Shown here: piece by piece, positions 25,301 through 33,902 of the stretch | How positions within the stretch are numbered: position 1 is the first letter of the stretch | Layout of the letters: the number at the start of each line of letters is the position of its first letter | NCBI GenBank assembly: GCA_045629005.1 | Contig: JAZQQJ010000081.1 | Span: forward strand, 1-64,000 | Length of the DNA: 64,000 bases | Source of the DNA: RGIG3528 sp045629005 | Lineage (GTDB): Bacteria > Bacillota > Clostridia > Lachnospirales > Lachnospiraceae | Reading direction: 5' to 3' | The notes under the pieces: generated by a model | Seen by the model: the letters and a program-made list of their open reading frames with translations, nothing else | Database searches by the model: none | Told to the model about the DNA's origin: nothing | Translations under genes and position numbers: made by a program

Positions 25301-25806
25301 TTAAATACAAACAGCCCTGCGACTGGAATGTTTACAAGCCTCAGACATTTAAACTGCCTTATACATTAAAAGGGCTTCAGACCATTTCACTTATTGCACA
25401 TTGCAGACTTCACATAAAGGGCTTTGAATTTTTAAAACAGGAAAAAGCATTTTCCAAAATTAATGCAGCGGCATATGACGGTATTTTCGGCGATTCCTAT
25501 AATGTTGAAGGTGCCTCTGTCAACAATATAGGAAATAATGTCTGCCTTTCCTTCGATAACATGGATTTCGGAGAGAATGGAGCAGGCGGAATTGTTGTTG
25601 AAGGAAAAACTCCTCTTAAAGAAATGACAATAAGACTTAAGTTTACAAACAAAAAAGGAGAAGCAGACGTTCAAAGCTTCTCCGTAACAGGCGTTCAAAG
25701 TGTTCATACCTGCAGTATAAAGAGGATTAAAGGACAGGGAAAGATTGAATTTATTTTCCTTCCCGGAACACAGTTTGACTTTGACTCATTTAAGTTTACT
25801 GAGTAA
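22303..25806 (+). CDS. Glycoside hydrolase family 2 (beta-galactosidase-like), multidomain
   Basis: A 1167-residue enzyme beginning at the ATG 22303, which overlaps the LCP stop and follows a GGAG site. It has no signal peptide, so it acts inside the cell. Domains: sugar-binding jelly roll (about 1-185), Ig-like, TIM barrel with acid/base Glu426 in WSIGNEIPD and nucleophile Glu505 in YGSETAS, then DUF4982-like (FLNGKSLGRK), a GH2 C-terminal Ig-like domain (MDNGDSTDYDSYQ), a Big2-like segment and two similar CBM6-like modules (MDFGESG at about 965 and MDFGENG at about 1090). It probably cleaves imported beta-galactosides; exact sugar unknown. Its end overlaps the minus-strand gene by 11 bases. 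Confidence 0.9.
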   Translation: MNSYFNDSWKFFKTDIKTAYSDVSGLFASFKDVCIPHDWLIENSKDLYETSSGWYYKEVDFERTSAHTFLRFDGVYMDSEVYVNDVKVFEWKYGYSTFTFEITDYINPGKNIIVVHVRHENPNSRWYSGAGIFRNVHLIEKSEAYLPEDGNYVHISPLGNGDFGINIESEVFVSGISEEKPSNLKGFKTVYTLTAPDGKTTVLGEGDYVGIASDIFKSRYIKAKEELLHECPEGYREADFDEDFKDTGIFSFSSIVSDPYIWDIEAPNLYKLNVKLCYEGSDEEPLEILDECDFKIGFKTVVFDCNKGFFLNGRNIKLNGVCEHHDLGALGSAFNREAMIRKLRMLKKMGVNALRTSHNMPDPQVMELCDEMGVLVDNEAFDMWEMPLTKYDYARFFPEWSQRDVFSWIRRDRNHVSNIMWSIGNEIPDTVNGEKGVLITKHLISHVLVFDPYINSHVTIGSNFMEWEKARNCSAVLKYAGYNYGERMYENHHKDHPDWIIYGSETASLVTSRGVYHFPLDEPIMSDEDGQCSSLGNSTSSWGAKNVESCVYIDRDTPFSLGQFLWSGFDYIGEPTPYNSKNSYFGQLDTAGFPKDQYYCFMAEWTDEETNPFVHLYPYWNWNDGQIIDVRACSTGASVELFLNGKSLGRKFINHTDGKELIPTWKVPFEKGEILAISYDETGKELARDRHVTFGDSVKPVIHVEQGAKYSLVKNDFQNEASLVIEPDGRELYFVDISMSDKDGNIVENAMDYVFVNVKNGKLKGMDNGDSTDYDSYQSASRKLFNGKLLAIIEPDGLEPVYVDVSKSDKLIQVRQIKLSHDDSLKLTKECNTAIVNVEILPEDADDKEFSYKIINRAGIELDFAEITKIDDSHIKVTAYGNGEGYLRVTSKSGSEIVRIMSQLEISSEGLGERYMNPYKFVSAGLNSHVIAGCRGGNDKGIATVDNARSGIVFENMDFGESGTDEMILTLFTFSDSIYEIELYKGDATEEGKAQLIDVLKYKQPCDWNVYKPQTFKLPYTLKGLQTISLIAHCRLHIKGFEFLKQEKAFSKINAAAYDGIFGDSYNVEGASVNNIGNNVCLSFDNMDFGENGAGGIVVEGKTPLKEMTIRLKFTNKKGEADVQSFSVTGVQSVHTCSIKRIKGQGKIEFIFLPGTQFDFDSFKFTE

Positions 25807-26770
25807 TTTTGTGGGCTTTCCAAATCTTTTCTGCGTTGTAAAGATCGTTGATTTCAGCATCGCGGTCGTAAGTGAAATTCATCGGTACCTCGTCAAAAAG
25901 TTCGATGTGGTCCATTTCGCTTTCGGGAAGAGTTCCAAGAGAAAGAACATTTGCAAAGTAGTACCTTCCATTGTTACTTCCTGCATTGTTTTCCCAAATG
26001 TATTCGTAGTCCCATAAAGGAATCATTTCGCATTCGGTAATGCCTGTTTCCTCGTAAAGCTCGCGTTTTGCGGCTTCAAGCGGAGTCTCACCTTTCTCTA
26101 CGTGACCGGCGGGGTGTTCAAAGCTTTCGCGCTTTTTATGATAACAGTAAATCCATTTATCTTTATATTTTGAAATGATTGCAACAAAACCAATGTTTTC
26201 AAGACAACCGGGTAAGAAAATTGTTACTTTCCCGGTTGTATTTTTATTAAGATCTATCCAGTAGCGCTGTGTTATTTCGCCTTCGTCTATATCTTCACTT
26301 TCGAGAACTCCGCCGTTGGAGATGATTGACTTCTTGGAACCTATATTATACTTATTGCAACACATAAGAACTTTTTTCATTCCAAGCTTTCTGCATTCTT
26401 CCAGGGCAAGGGCAATCATAGCGGTAGCATAGCCTTTCCTACGCTCACTCGGACGGATTCCGTCACCTATATGACCACCTGTAGACACAAGATATTTGTT
26501 GAGATGATGACGTATGTTTACGGCACCTACAATGACATTTCGGTCTTTGTCGAGACAGAAGAGTGTTGTGGTGGGCACATAACCGTCCGGCGTGTCTTCT
26601 TTACAATCAATATTATTTACGTAATAATCAAAATCGCTGACATCATTTTTAAATATTGCATACGGAGAGCGATTTGTATTGTTGGCCTTAATATCTGCTT
26701 TCCACTCTGCAATCATTTCGGTTATCTGATTTTTGTATTCGTTTGATGGCTTAATGAGTTCAAGATTCAT
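25796..26770 (-). CDS. GNAT acetyltransferase - Nudix hydrolase fusion
   Basis: A 324-residue protein from the ATG at 26770, chosen because GGAGG lies nine bases upstream. The N-terminal half is a GNAT domain with the acetyl-CoA loop RPSERRKGYATAMI; the C-terminal half is a Nudix domain with GHVEKGET...KRELYEETG. Both active-site motifs look intact. The two domains may act on one substrate or simply be joined. It is convergent with the GH2 gene, overlapping by 11 bases with no terminator between them. Confidence 0.88.
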   Translation of the reverse strand: MNLELIKPSNEYKNQITEMIAEWKADIKANNTNRSPYAIFKNDVSDFDYYVNNIDCKEDTPDGYVPTTTLFCLDKDRNVIVGAVNIRHHLNKYLVSTGGHIGDGIRPSERRKGYATAMIALALEECRKLGMKKVLMCCNKYNIGSKKSIISNGGVLESEDIDEGEITQRYWIDLNKNTTGKVTIFLPGCLENIGFVAIISKYKDKWIYCYHKKRESFEHPAGHVEKGETPLEAAKRELYEETGITECEMIPLWDYEYIWENNAGSNNGRYYFANVLSLGTLPESEMDHIELFDEVPMNFTYDRDAEINDLYNAEKIWKAHKITQ

Positions 26771-26831
26771 GCTATAATACCTCCGGTTGGGATTCATCAA
26801 AATGCTTAATTATTTTGCCTGCTGTATTTAT

Positions 26832-26861
26832 ATTATATACAATTTTTCATGATACATACAA
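26832..26861 (-). promoter_or_regulatory. Promoter of the GNAT-Nudix gene
   Basis: On the minus strand TTGTAT (26861-26856), an 18-bp spacer and a perfect TATAAT (26837-26832). The leader would be about 55 bases. Confidence 0.6.
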
Positions 26862-26884
26862 TATTTGAATTTATAATTCCGTAC

Positions 26885-26913
26885 TTGCTTTTATAGACAA
26901 TAAAGAGTATACT
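26885..26913 (+). promoter_or_regulatory. SigA-like promoter of pnp
   Basis: TTGCTT (26885-26890), 17 bp and TATACT (26908-26913). The predicted start, about 26920, lies two bases before a perfect hairpin, so the message begins with a stem-loop. Confidence 0.75.
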
Positions 26914-26919
26914 ACCGAC

Positions 26920-27047
26920 GGCTGTGTCAAAAGACACAGGCGGAGTCTGTATCCGGGACATCTGAAAAGCATATAACCGGTTTACGTGTTTTTCAGACGT
27001 TTCGGCGGCTCCGTTGACTAATTTTCAAATAAGAAAAGGAGAAAAAA
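26920..27047 (+). promoter_or_regulatory. Structured leader of pnp mRNA
   Basis: The leader of about 128 bases holds a 7-bp hairpin with an AAAA loop right at the 5' end (26922-26939) and a long hairpin at 26958-27000 with around 15 pairs, one A-C mismatch and short interruptions. CGGAG (26941-26945) can pair with CTCCG (27009-27013) and so enclose the long hairpin. A free AAGGAG ribosome site follows at 27036-27041. In E. coli, pnp is autoregulated through RNase III cleavage of a leader hairpin; the same logic is possible here but is inference. Confidence 0.7.
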
Positions 27048-29135
27048 ATGAGCTACAAGTCATTTTCAATGGAACTTGCCGGCAGAACACTTACAGTTGA
27101 TGTCGACAGAGTTGCAAAGCAGGCTAACGGTGCAGCATTCATTCACTACGGTGATACAACAGTGCTTTCAACAGCAACTGCTTCCGAGAAGCCCAGAGAA
27201 GGCGTTGATTTCTTCCCTCTCAGTGTTGAGTACGAAGAAAAGCTTTATGCAGTAGGAAAGATTCCCGGAGGCTTTACAAAGCGTGAAGGCAAGCCTACTG
27301 AGAATGCTATTCTTACAAGCCGTGTTATCGACCGTCCTATGAGACCTCTTTTCCCTAAGGACTACCGTAACGATGTTACTCTTAACAACCTTGTAATGTC
27401 AGTTGATCCCGAGTGCGCTCCCGAGCTTACAGCTATGCTTGGTTCCGCTATTGCAGTTGCTATTTCCGACATTCCGTTTGACGGCCCTTGCGCAACAACA
27501 CAGGTTGGACTTATCAACGGTGAGTTCGTAATCAACCCCAATGCATCACAGGTTGCTGTTTCAGACCTTAAGCTTACAGTTGCTTCAACACGTGATAAGG
27601 TTATCATGATTGAAGCAGGTGCAAACGAAGTACCTGAAGCAAAGATGATCGAAGCTATTTATACAGCAGATGCTGTAAACAAAGAAGTTATCGCTTTCAT
27701 CGACAAGATTGTTGCTGAGTGCGGAAAACCGAAGCACGAGTACACAAGCTGTGCTATTCCCGAAGAGCTTTTTGCAGCTATCAAGGAGCAGATCCCTCCC
27801 GCAGAGATGGAAGTTGTTATGTTTGCTCCCGAGAAGCAGGTTCGTGAAGAAAGAATCAGAAACCTCAAGGATAAGCTTGCTGAAGTTTTCGCAGACAAGG
27901 AAGACTGGCTTCCTCTTATTGATGAGGCTGTTTACCAGTACGAAAAGAAGACAGTTCGTAAGATGATTCTCAAGGACCAGAAGCGTCCTGACGGTCGTGC
28001 AATTACACAGATTCGTCCTCTTGCAGCTGAAGTTGACATTATCCCCAGAGTTCATGGTTCTTCCATGTTCACAAGAGGACAGACACAGATTTGTGACGTT
28101 GTTACACTTGCACCTCTTGCTGAGGCTCAGAAGCTTGACGGCCTTGATGAAAACGAGACAAGCAAGCGTTATATGCACCACTATAACTTCCCTGCATACT
28201 CTGTAGGTGAGACAAAGGTTTCCAGAGGTCCCGGACGTCGTGAAATCGGTCATGGTGCACTAGCTGAGAGAGCACTTCTTCCTGTACTTCCTTCAGAAGA
28301 GGAATTCCCTTACGCTATTCGTGCCGTATCCGAGACTTTTGAGTCAAACGGTTCAACATCAATGGCATCTACATGTGCAAGCTGTATGTCACTTATGGCT
28401 GCAGGTGTACCCATTAAGAGAATGGTTGCCGGCATTTCCTGTGGTCTTGTAACAGGCGAGACAGATGATGATTACATCCTTCTTACAGATATCCAGGGTC
28501 TTGAGGACTTCTTTGGTGATATGGATTTCAAGGTAACAGGTACTACAGAAGGTATCACAGCTATCCAGATGGATATTAAGATTCATGGTCTTACACGTCC
28601 TATCGTTGAAGGCGCTATCGCTCGTTGCCGTGAAGCAAGACTTTTCATCATGGATACATGTATGAAGCCTGCTATTTCCGAGCCCAGACCGGAAGTATCA
28701 CCTTACGCTCCCAAGATTATCCAGATTCAGATCGATCCTTCCAAGATTGGTGAAGTTGTCGGCCAGCGTGGTAAGACAATTAACACAATCATCGACCAGA
28801 CAGGTGTTAAGATTGATATCACAGATGACGGCTCTGTTTCCGTTTGCGGTACTGATATGGACAAGATGAACGAAGCTGTTCGACTTATCAACATCATCGT
28901 TTCCGATTTCGAAGAGGGCCAGGTTCTTGAAGGAAAGGTTGTTTCCATTAAGGAGTTTGGTGCATTCCTCGAGTTCGCTCCCGGCAAGGAAGCAATGGTT
29001 CACATCTCTAAGATTGCAAAGGAAAGAATCGAGCACGTTGAAGATGTTCTTACTCTTGGCGACAAGGTTAGAGCAGTATGTCTTGGTAAAGATAAGATGG
29101 GCAGAGTTTCCTTCTCAATTAAAGACGTTAAATAG
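27048..29135 (+). CDS. pnp: Polynucleotide phosphorylase
   Basis: A 695-residue phosphorolytic 3'-5' exoribonuclease and degradosome partner. It has two RNase PH domains (about 10-230 and 310-550) joined by a helical linker, then a KH domain (GEVVGQRGKTINTII) and an S1 domain (EGKVVSIKEFGAFLEF...VHISKI). Phosphate-binding FTRGQTQ and GSTSMASTCA segments are in the second PH domain. rpsO, often upstream of pnp in Firmicutes, is not here; pnp has its own promoter, leader and terminator. Confidence 0.98.
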   Translation: MSYKSFSMELAGRTLTVDVDRVAKQANGAAFIHYGDTTVLSTATASEKPREGVDFFPLSVEYEEKLYAVGKIPGGFTKREGKPTENAILTSRVIDRPMRPLFPKDYRNDVTLNNLVMSVDPECAPELTAMLGSAIAVAISDIPFDGPCATTQVGLINGEFVINPNASQVAVSDLKLTVASTRDKVIMIEAGANEVPEAKMIEAIYTADAVNKEVIAFIDKIVAECGKPKHEYTSCAIPEELFAAIKEQIPPAEMEVVMFAPEKQVREERIRNLKDKLAEVFADKEDWLPLIDEAVYQYEKKTVRKMILKDQKRPDGRAITQIRPLAAEVDIIPRVHGSSMFTRGQTQICDVVTLAPLAEAQKLDGLDENETSKRYMHHYNFPAYSVGETKVSRGPGRREIGHGALAERALLPVLPSEEEFPYAIRAVSETFESNGSTSMASTCASCMSLMAAGVPIKRMVAGISCGLVTGETDDDYILLTDIQGLEDFFGDMDFKVTGTTEGITAIQMDIKIHGLTRPIVEGAIARCREARLFIMDTCMKPAISEPRPEVSPYAPKIIQIQIDPSKIGEVVGQRGKTINTIIDQTGVKIDITDDGSVSVCGTDMDKMNEAVRLINIIVSDFEEGQVLEGKVVSIKEFGAFLEFAPGKEAMVHISKIAKERIEHVEDVLTLGDKVRAVCLGKDKMGRVSFSIKDVK

Positions 29136-29140
29136 TTTTA

Positions 29141-29170
29141 AAGCAGAGGCTTGGCGCCTCTGCTTTTTTT
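29141..29170 (+). terminator. Rho-independent terminator after pnp
   Basis: An 8-bp GC-rich stem (GCAGAGGC at 29143-29150, GCCTCTGC at 29156-29163), extended by AA/TT, with a 5-base loop and seven T. Confidence 0.95.
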
Positions 29171-29180
29171 CGTTTATTAT

Positions 29181-29208
29181 TTGCTTTTTATTCAAGATAT
29201 AGTATAAT
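29181..29208 (+). promoter_or_regulatory. SigA-like promoter of ftsK
   Basis: TTGCTT (29181-29186), 16 bp and TATAAT (29203-29208). The predicted leader is about 33 bases, with AAAGGA at 29227-29232 rather far (15 bases) from the ATG. Confidence 0.65.
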
Positions 29209-29247
29209 AAATCCAAATGTGAACACAAAGGATTGTAAATTTACTGT

Positions 29248-32151
29248 ATGGCAACAAACAAATCAAACAACACAAATTCAAATAAAAATACGGGAAAAAG
29301 CACAGGAAAGAATTCTTCAAAGAGCACTTCAAACAATAATTCAAAGAGTTCATCAAAACCTGAAAAAGCTGTAAAAGAGGTTAAACTTTCTTTAGAGGAG
29401 CAGGAGAAACTAAGACAGGAAGAAACCGTTTCCCGTGAAATAAGAGATGAAGCCATTCTTATCGGAACGGCTGTAGTTTCGTTACTTTTAATTTTAAGTA
29501 ATTTCAAGCTTTCCGGCAAAGCAGGTGAAGCAGTAAACGGCGTTCTTTTCGGACTTTTCGGTTTTCTTGCATATCTTGTTCCTGTTTTTGCACTTATTGT
29601 TGTTGCATTTTTCCTTGCTAACAAGAGTTCATCAAAGAAAATATATGTTTCCAAAATTGTTGCTGCCCTAGGAGTTTTTGTACTTTTATCGGCAATGATC
29701 CAGCTTGGTGTCGGTGAAACCACAGCTTCAATGAAGCTTTCCGAGTACTATACATATGCAAAGCTTAATAAAACCGGTGGTGGATTTATTGGTGGTGTAC
29801 TTTGCCGTATGCTTGTGCCTCTTTTTGGCCTTGTCGGAAGTTATATTATTCTTGCCGCGCTTGAAATTATCTGCCTTATGATTATTACCGGCAAAGCTTT
29901 TCTTCAGATTATCAAAGAATATCTTGACGAGAAACACGAAGAAAACGTTGAAAAACGTAAAGAGTATGACAAGATGGTTGAGGACTATATTACCGATGAG
30001 AAGACAGGTGATATTGTTCCGGAAAAGAAAGCAAAAACTTTCCTCCTTAAAGACCAGATAAAGCCTGAAACTGAGGAAGAAAAGCCTGTAGAAAAGAAAA
30101 AGAACTTTTTTGGCGGAATTACTCCCACAAAGCCTGTAGGACTTAACAAAGCCGATGAGTCTGATGATGACGGTGATGTAGTTGTAGATATAGTTCCGGG
30201 TATGGGTAAAGCTCCTGTTATTAAGAATTCCTCTGACAAAGCAGGTAATTCTTATAATTCAGGTGATGCCATCGATTCACTTAATTCTGCAGATAAAGAC
30301 CTTATTTTAAACGGAAAATATACGCCTTCCGAGGATACAAAAAATACTATTAACAGTCTCTATGAAGACAGTCTCAAGAAAAAGTTTGAAGGCAAAACCG
30401 CCGTTAAGGGTACAAATACATTTAACAATTCGGGCGAACCTGAGAAGAAGGAAATGAGTTTCTCGGATGCGGCCCTTCGTGACCGTTCTGCATTTGAAAA
30501 CGCTAGTCCCAAAACTATTTTTGATGAGCCTCCTTATGCTCTTAAAAAAGTCAATGAAAAAGTCGGCGGTAAGAATTCCGCATCTCAAAACACAAAGGGA
30601 GAAAAGCTTATTACTCCGGACAGCGTAGTTGAAGGCAAGAACAAACAGATGGAGTTTGTGCCTGAAAAGGTTTACAAATTCCCGCCGCTTGATCTCCTTA
30701 AAAAGCCTGTAGGTAAAACAGGAAAGAGTAATGATAATGAGCTTTACGATACCGCTGAAAAGCTTCGTTCAACGCTTGAAAGCTTTGGTGTTAACGTTAC
30801 TATAACAGATATTTCAAAAGGCCCTACAGTTACAAGATATGAGCTTCAGCCCGAGGTCGGTGTCAAGGTATCGAAAATCACCGCACTTTCCGACGACATT
30901 AAGCTTAATCTTGCTGCAGCCGACATTCGTATAGAGGCACCTATCCCGGGAAAAGCAGCAGTAGGTATAGAAGTCCCGAACTCTGAAAATACAATGGTTA
31001 CGTTGTATGAGCTTATTGATTCCAAGGAGTTCAAGGAAAACAAGTTTTCCATTCCGTTTACAGTCGGAAAGAGTATTGAGGGCAATAACATTGTCGGCGA
31101 TATTGCTAAAATGCCTCATATGCTTATTGCGGGATCGACAGGTTCCGGTAAATCTGTTTGTATCAATACAATAATTATGAGTATCCTCTATAAACAAAAG
31201 CCTGAGGACCTTAAGCTTATCATGATCGATCCCAAGGTTGTTGAGCTTTCTGTTTATAACGGTATTCCGCATTTGCTCATTCCTGTTGTTACCGATCCTA
31301 AAAAGGCTGCCGCAGCACTTAACTGGGCATGCAATGAAATGGATGAGCGTTATAAAAAGTTCGCAGAGCTTTCTGTTCGTGACCTTAAGGGTTATAACGA
31401 GCGTGTTAAGGCCGAAGCCGCAAAGGGTAATGTTGATGAAAATTACCCCGAAATGCCTCAGATGGTTATTATTGTCGACGAGCTTGCAGACCTTATGATG
31501 GTTGCTTCAAAGGATGTTGAAGCTGCAATATGCCGTCTTGCACAGAAAGCAAGAGCGTGCGGCATACATCTAATTATTGCTACTCAGAGACCTTCAGTTG
31601 ACGTTATTACAGGACTTATTAAAGCAAATATTCCTTCACGTATTGCATTTGCCGTCACATCCGGTACCGATTCCAGAACTATTCTTGACGGTAACGGTGC
31701 GGAGAAGCTGCTTGGAAAGGGCGATATGCTTTACTTCCCTTCAGGAATGCCCAAGCCCACGAGAATACAGGGCGCTTTTGTATCTGATGCGGAGGTTAAC
31801 AGCGTAGTTGATTTCTTAAAGGCTGAAAATGATGCGGATTACAGCTCCGATGTATCTTTGAAGATTGATAATCAGTCCTCCGATACCTCATCAAATGATG
31901 AAAAAGCAACACCCGGAGCTGATAATGGCCGTGATGAATACTTTAAAGAGGCGGGCCGTATTATTATCGAAAAACAAAAAGCATCTGTAGGTTATTTGCA
32001 GAGAGCCTTAAAGATTGGTTTTAACAGAGCTGCACGTATTATGGAGCAGCTTGCCGATGCAGGAGTTGTTACCGGAGAAGAGGGTACAAAGGCCAGAACG
32101 ATTCTTATGACTATGGAAGAATACGAGGCTTTCCTTAATTCCGGAAAATAA
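29248..32151 (+). CDS. ftsK: DNA translocase FtsK/SpoIIIE
   Basis: A 967-residue membrane-anchored DNA pump. An unusual Asn/Ser/Lys-rich N-terminus (about 1-45) precedes four membrane segments (about 70-215). A charged linker to about 490 follows, then the motor with Walker A GSTGSGKS, Walker B VIIVDELADLM and the ATQRPSVDVITG segment, and a gamma winged-helix domain at the C-terminus (YLQRALKIGFNRAARIMEQL). It moves chromosomes through the division septum or into a forespore. The ATG has a poorly placed ribosome site; no better in-frame start exists. Confidence 0.93.
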   Translation: MATNKSNNTNSNKNTGKSTGKNSSKSTSNNNSKSSSKPEKAVKEVKLSLEEQEKLRQEETVSREIRDEAILIGTAVVSLLLILSNFKLSGKAGEAVNGVLFGLFGFLAYLVPVFALIVVAFFLANKSSSKKIYVSKIVAALGVFVLLSAMIQLGVGETTASMKLSEYYTYAKLNKTGGGFIGGVLCRMLVPLFGLVGSYIILAALEIICLMIITGKAFLQIIKEYLDEKHEENVEKRKEYDKMVEDYITDEKTGDIVPEKKAKTFLLKDQIKPETEEEKPVEKKKNFFGGITPTKPVGLNKADESDDDGDVVVDIVPGMGKAPVIKNSSDKAGNSYNSGDAIDSLNSADKDLILNGKYTPSEDTKNTINSLYEDSLKKKFEGKTAVKGTNTFNNSGEPEKKEMSFSDAALRDRSAFENASPKTIFDEPPYALKKVNEKVGGKNSASQNTKGEKLITPDSVVEGKNKQMEFVPEKVYKFPPLDLLKKPVGKTGKSNDNELYDTAEKLRSTLESFGVNVTITDISKGPTVTRYELQPEVGVKVSKITALSDDIKLNLAAADIRIEAPIPGKAAVGIEVPNSENTMVTLYELIDSKEFKENKFSIPFTVGKSIEGNNIVGDIAKMPHMLIAGSTGSGKSVCINTIIMSILYKQKPEDLKLIMIDPKVVELSVYNGIPHLLIPVVTDPKKAAAALNWACNEMDERYKKFAELSVRDLKGYNERVKAEAAKGNVDENYPEMPQMVIIVDELADLMMVASKDVEAAICRLAQKARACGIHLIIATQRPSVDVITGLIKANIPSRIAFAVTSGTDSRTILDGNGAEKLLGKGDMLYFPSGMPKPTRIQGAFVSDAEVNSVVDFLKAENDADYSSDVSLKIDNQSSDTSSNDEKATPGADNGRDEYFKEAGRIIIEKQKASVGYLQRALKIGFNRAARIMEQLADAGVVTGEEGTKARTILMTMEEYEAFLNSGK

Positions 32152-32222
32152 ACAGTTAGTTTTAGGGTTAGTGAGAAAGGGCAAAGTTTGTTTACTCTAA
32201 AAGAGAGTGGAAAGGACAAAAA

Positions 32223-33890
32223 ATGAAGTCAGACATTCAAATCGCTCAGGAAGCAAGTATGCTTCCAATCACAGAAGTTGCCGCAAAGCTTGATATCCCC
32301 GCTGATTCTCTTGAGATGTACGGTAAGTACAAGGCAAAACTTTCTGAAGAACTTATTCAGTCTGTTAAGGACAGACCGGATGGAAAGCTTGTTCTTGTAA
32401 CGGCTATCAACCCTACACCTGCAGGTGAAGGAAAGACCACTACAACAGTCGGTATCGGTGAGGCCCTTGGCCGCCTCAACAAGAAAGCGGTTATTGCATT
32501 ACGTGAGCCTTCACTCGGTCCCTGCTTCGGCATTAAGGGCGGTGCAGCAGGCGGCGGTTACGCACAGGTTGTTCCTATGGAGGACTTAAACCTTCATTTT
32601 ACCGGCGATTTCCATGCAATTACTTCAGCAAACAATCTTCTTGCTGCCATGCTTGATAATCACATCTACCAGGGCAACAGCCTTAATATCGACCCTAAAC
32701 AGGTTGTATGGAAGAGATGTCTTGATATGAACGATCGTGCCCTCAGAAATATCATCGTTGGTATGGGCAAAAAGACAGATGGCGTAGTAAGAGAGGATAC
32801 TTTCGTTATTACAGTTGCTTCCGAAATTATGGCAATCCTCTGCCTTGCAGATGATATGGATGACTTAAAGAAGCGTCTTTCCAGAATTATTGTTGCTTAT
32901 ACATATGATGGTCAGCCCGTTACAGCAGGTGACCTTAATGCAGTAGGTTCAATGGCAGCACTTCTTAAGGATGCAATGCAGCCTAACCTTATTCAGACTT
33001 TAGAGCATACACCTGCAATTGTTCACGGTGGTCCTTTCGCAAACATTGCTCATGGCTGTAATTCTGTAAGAGCTACTAAGACAGCGCTTAAGCTTGCTGA
33101 TTATGTTATTACGGAAGCAGGTTTCGGTGCAGATCTCGGTGCAGAGAAGTTCCTTGACATTAAATGTCGTATGGCAGGTCTTAAGCCTGATGCTGTCGTT
33201 CTTGTTGCTACAGTAAGAGCCCTCAAGTACAACGGTGGTGTTCCCAAAACAGAAACAGGCATTGAGAACCTTGAAGCTCTTAAAGCAGGTATCGTAAATC
33301 TTGAAAAGCACATTGAAAATCTTCAGAAATATCATGTTCCGATTGTTGTAACTTTGAATAAATTTACAAGCGATACGGAAGCAGAGCTTAAGTTTGTTGA
33401 ACAGTTCTGCCGTGACAGAGGCTGCGAATTTGCTCTTTCGGAAGTTTGGGAAAAGGGCGGAGAAGGCGGAATTGAGCTTGCAGGAAAGATTCTTGAAACT
33501 CTTGAAAATAAGATCAGCCGTTTTGAGCCCATCTATAAGGATGAGCTTTCACTTTGCGAAAAGATTGAAACGGTTTGTAAAGAGATTTACGGAGCAGACG
33601 GTGTTTCTTATGATCCGAATGCACTTAAGGCTATTCAGAAGCTTGAAGAACTCGGATATGGCAACTGTCCTGTATGCCTTGCAAAAAATCAGTATTCACT
33701 TTCAGACGATCCCAAGAAGCTTGGCCGCCCTACAGGTTTCACCGTAAACATCCGTGAGGCTTATATGAGTGCAGGCGCCGGCTTCCTTGTTGCAATAACA
33801 GGCACAATGATGACAATGCCCGGACTTCCTAAGAAACCCGCAGCAGAAGGCATCGATGTTGTTGACGGAAAGATTACCGGATTATTCTAA
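32223..33890 (+). CDS. fhs: Formate-tetrahydrofolate ligase
   Basis: A 555-residue enzyme that makes 10-formyl-THF from formate, THF and ATP, for purines and one-carbon metabolism (and the Wood-Ljungdahl pathway in acetogens). The P-loop is TPAGEGKTTT, and the REPSLGPCFGIKGGAAGGGYAQ-type signature and GGPFANIAHGCNSV are intact. Length is normal. It follows ftsK after 71 bases with GGAAAGGA as ribosome site. Confidence 0.98.
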   Translation: MKSDIQIAQEASMLPITEVAAKLDIPADSLEMYGKYKAKLSEELIQSVKDRPDGKLVLVTAINPTPAGEGKTTTTVGIGEALGRLNKKAVIALREPSLGPCFGIKGGAAGGGYAQVVPMEDLNLHFTGDFHAITSANNLLAAMLDNHIYQGNSLNIDPKQVVWKRCLDMNDRALRNIIVGMGKKTDGVVREDTFVITVASEIMAILCLADDMDDLKKRLSRIIVAYTYDGQPVTAGDLNAVGSMAALLKDAMQPNLIQTLEHTPAIVHGGPFANIAHGCNSVRATKTALKLADYVITEAGFGADLGAEKFLDIKCRMAGLKPDAVVLVATVRALKYNGGVPKTETGIENLEALKAGIVNLEKHIENLQKYHVPIVVTLNKFTSDTEAELKFVEQFCRDRGCEFALSEVWEKGGEGGIELAGKILETLENKISRFEPIYKDELSLCEKIETVCKEIYGADGVSYDPNALKAIQKLEELGYGNCPVCLAKNQYSLSDDPKKLGRPTGFTVNIREAYMSAGAGFLVAITGTMMTMPGLPKKPAAEGIDVVDGKITGLF

Positions 33891-33902
33891 AGGAGAAAAT
33901 AT

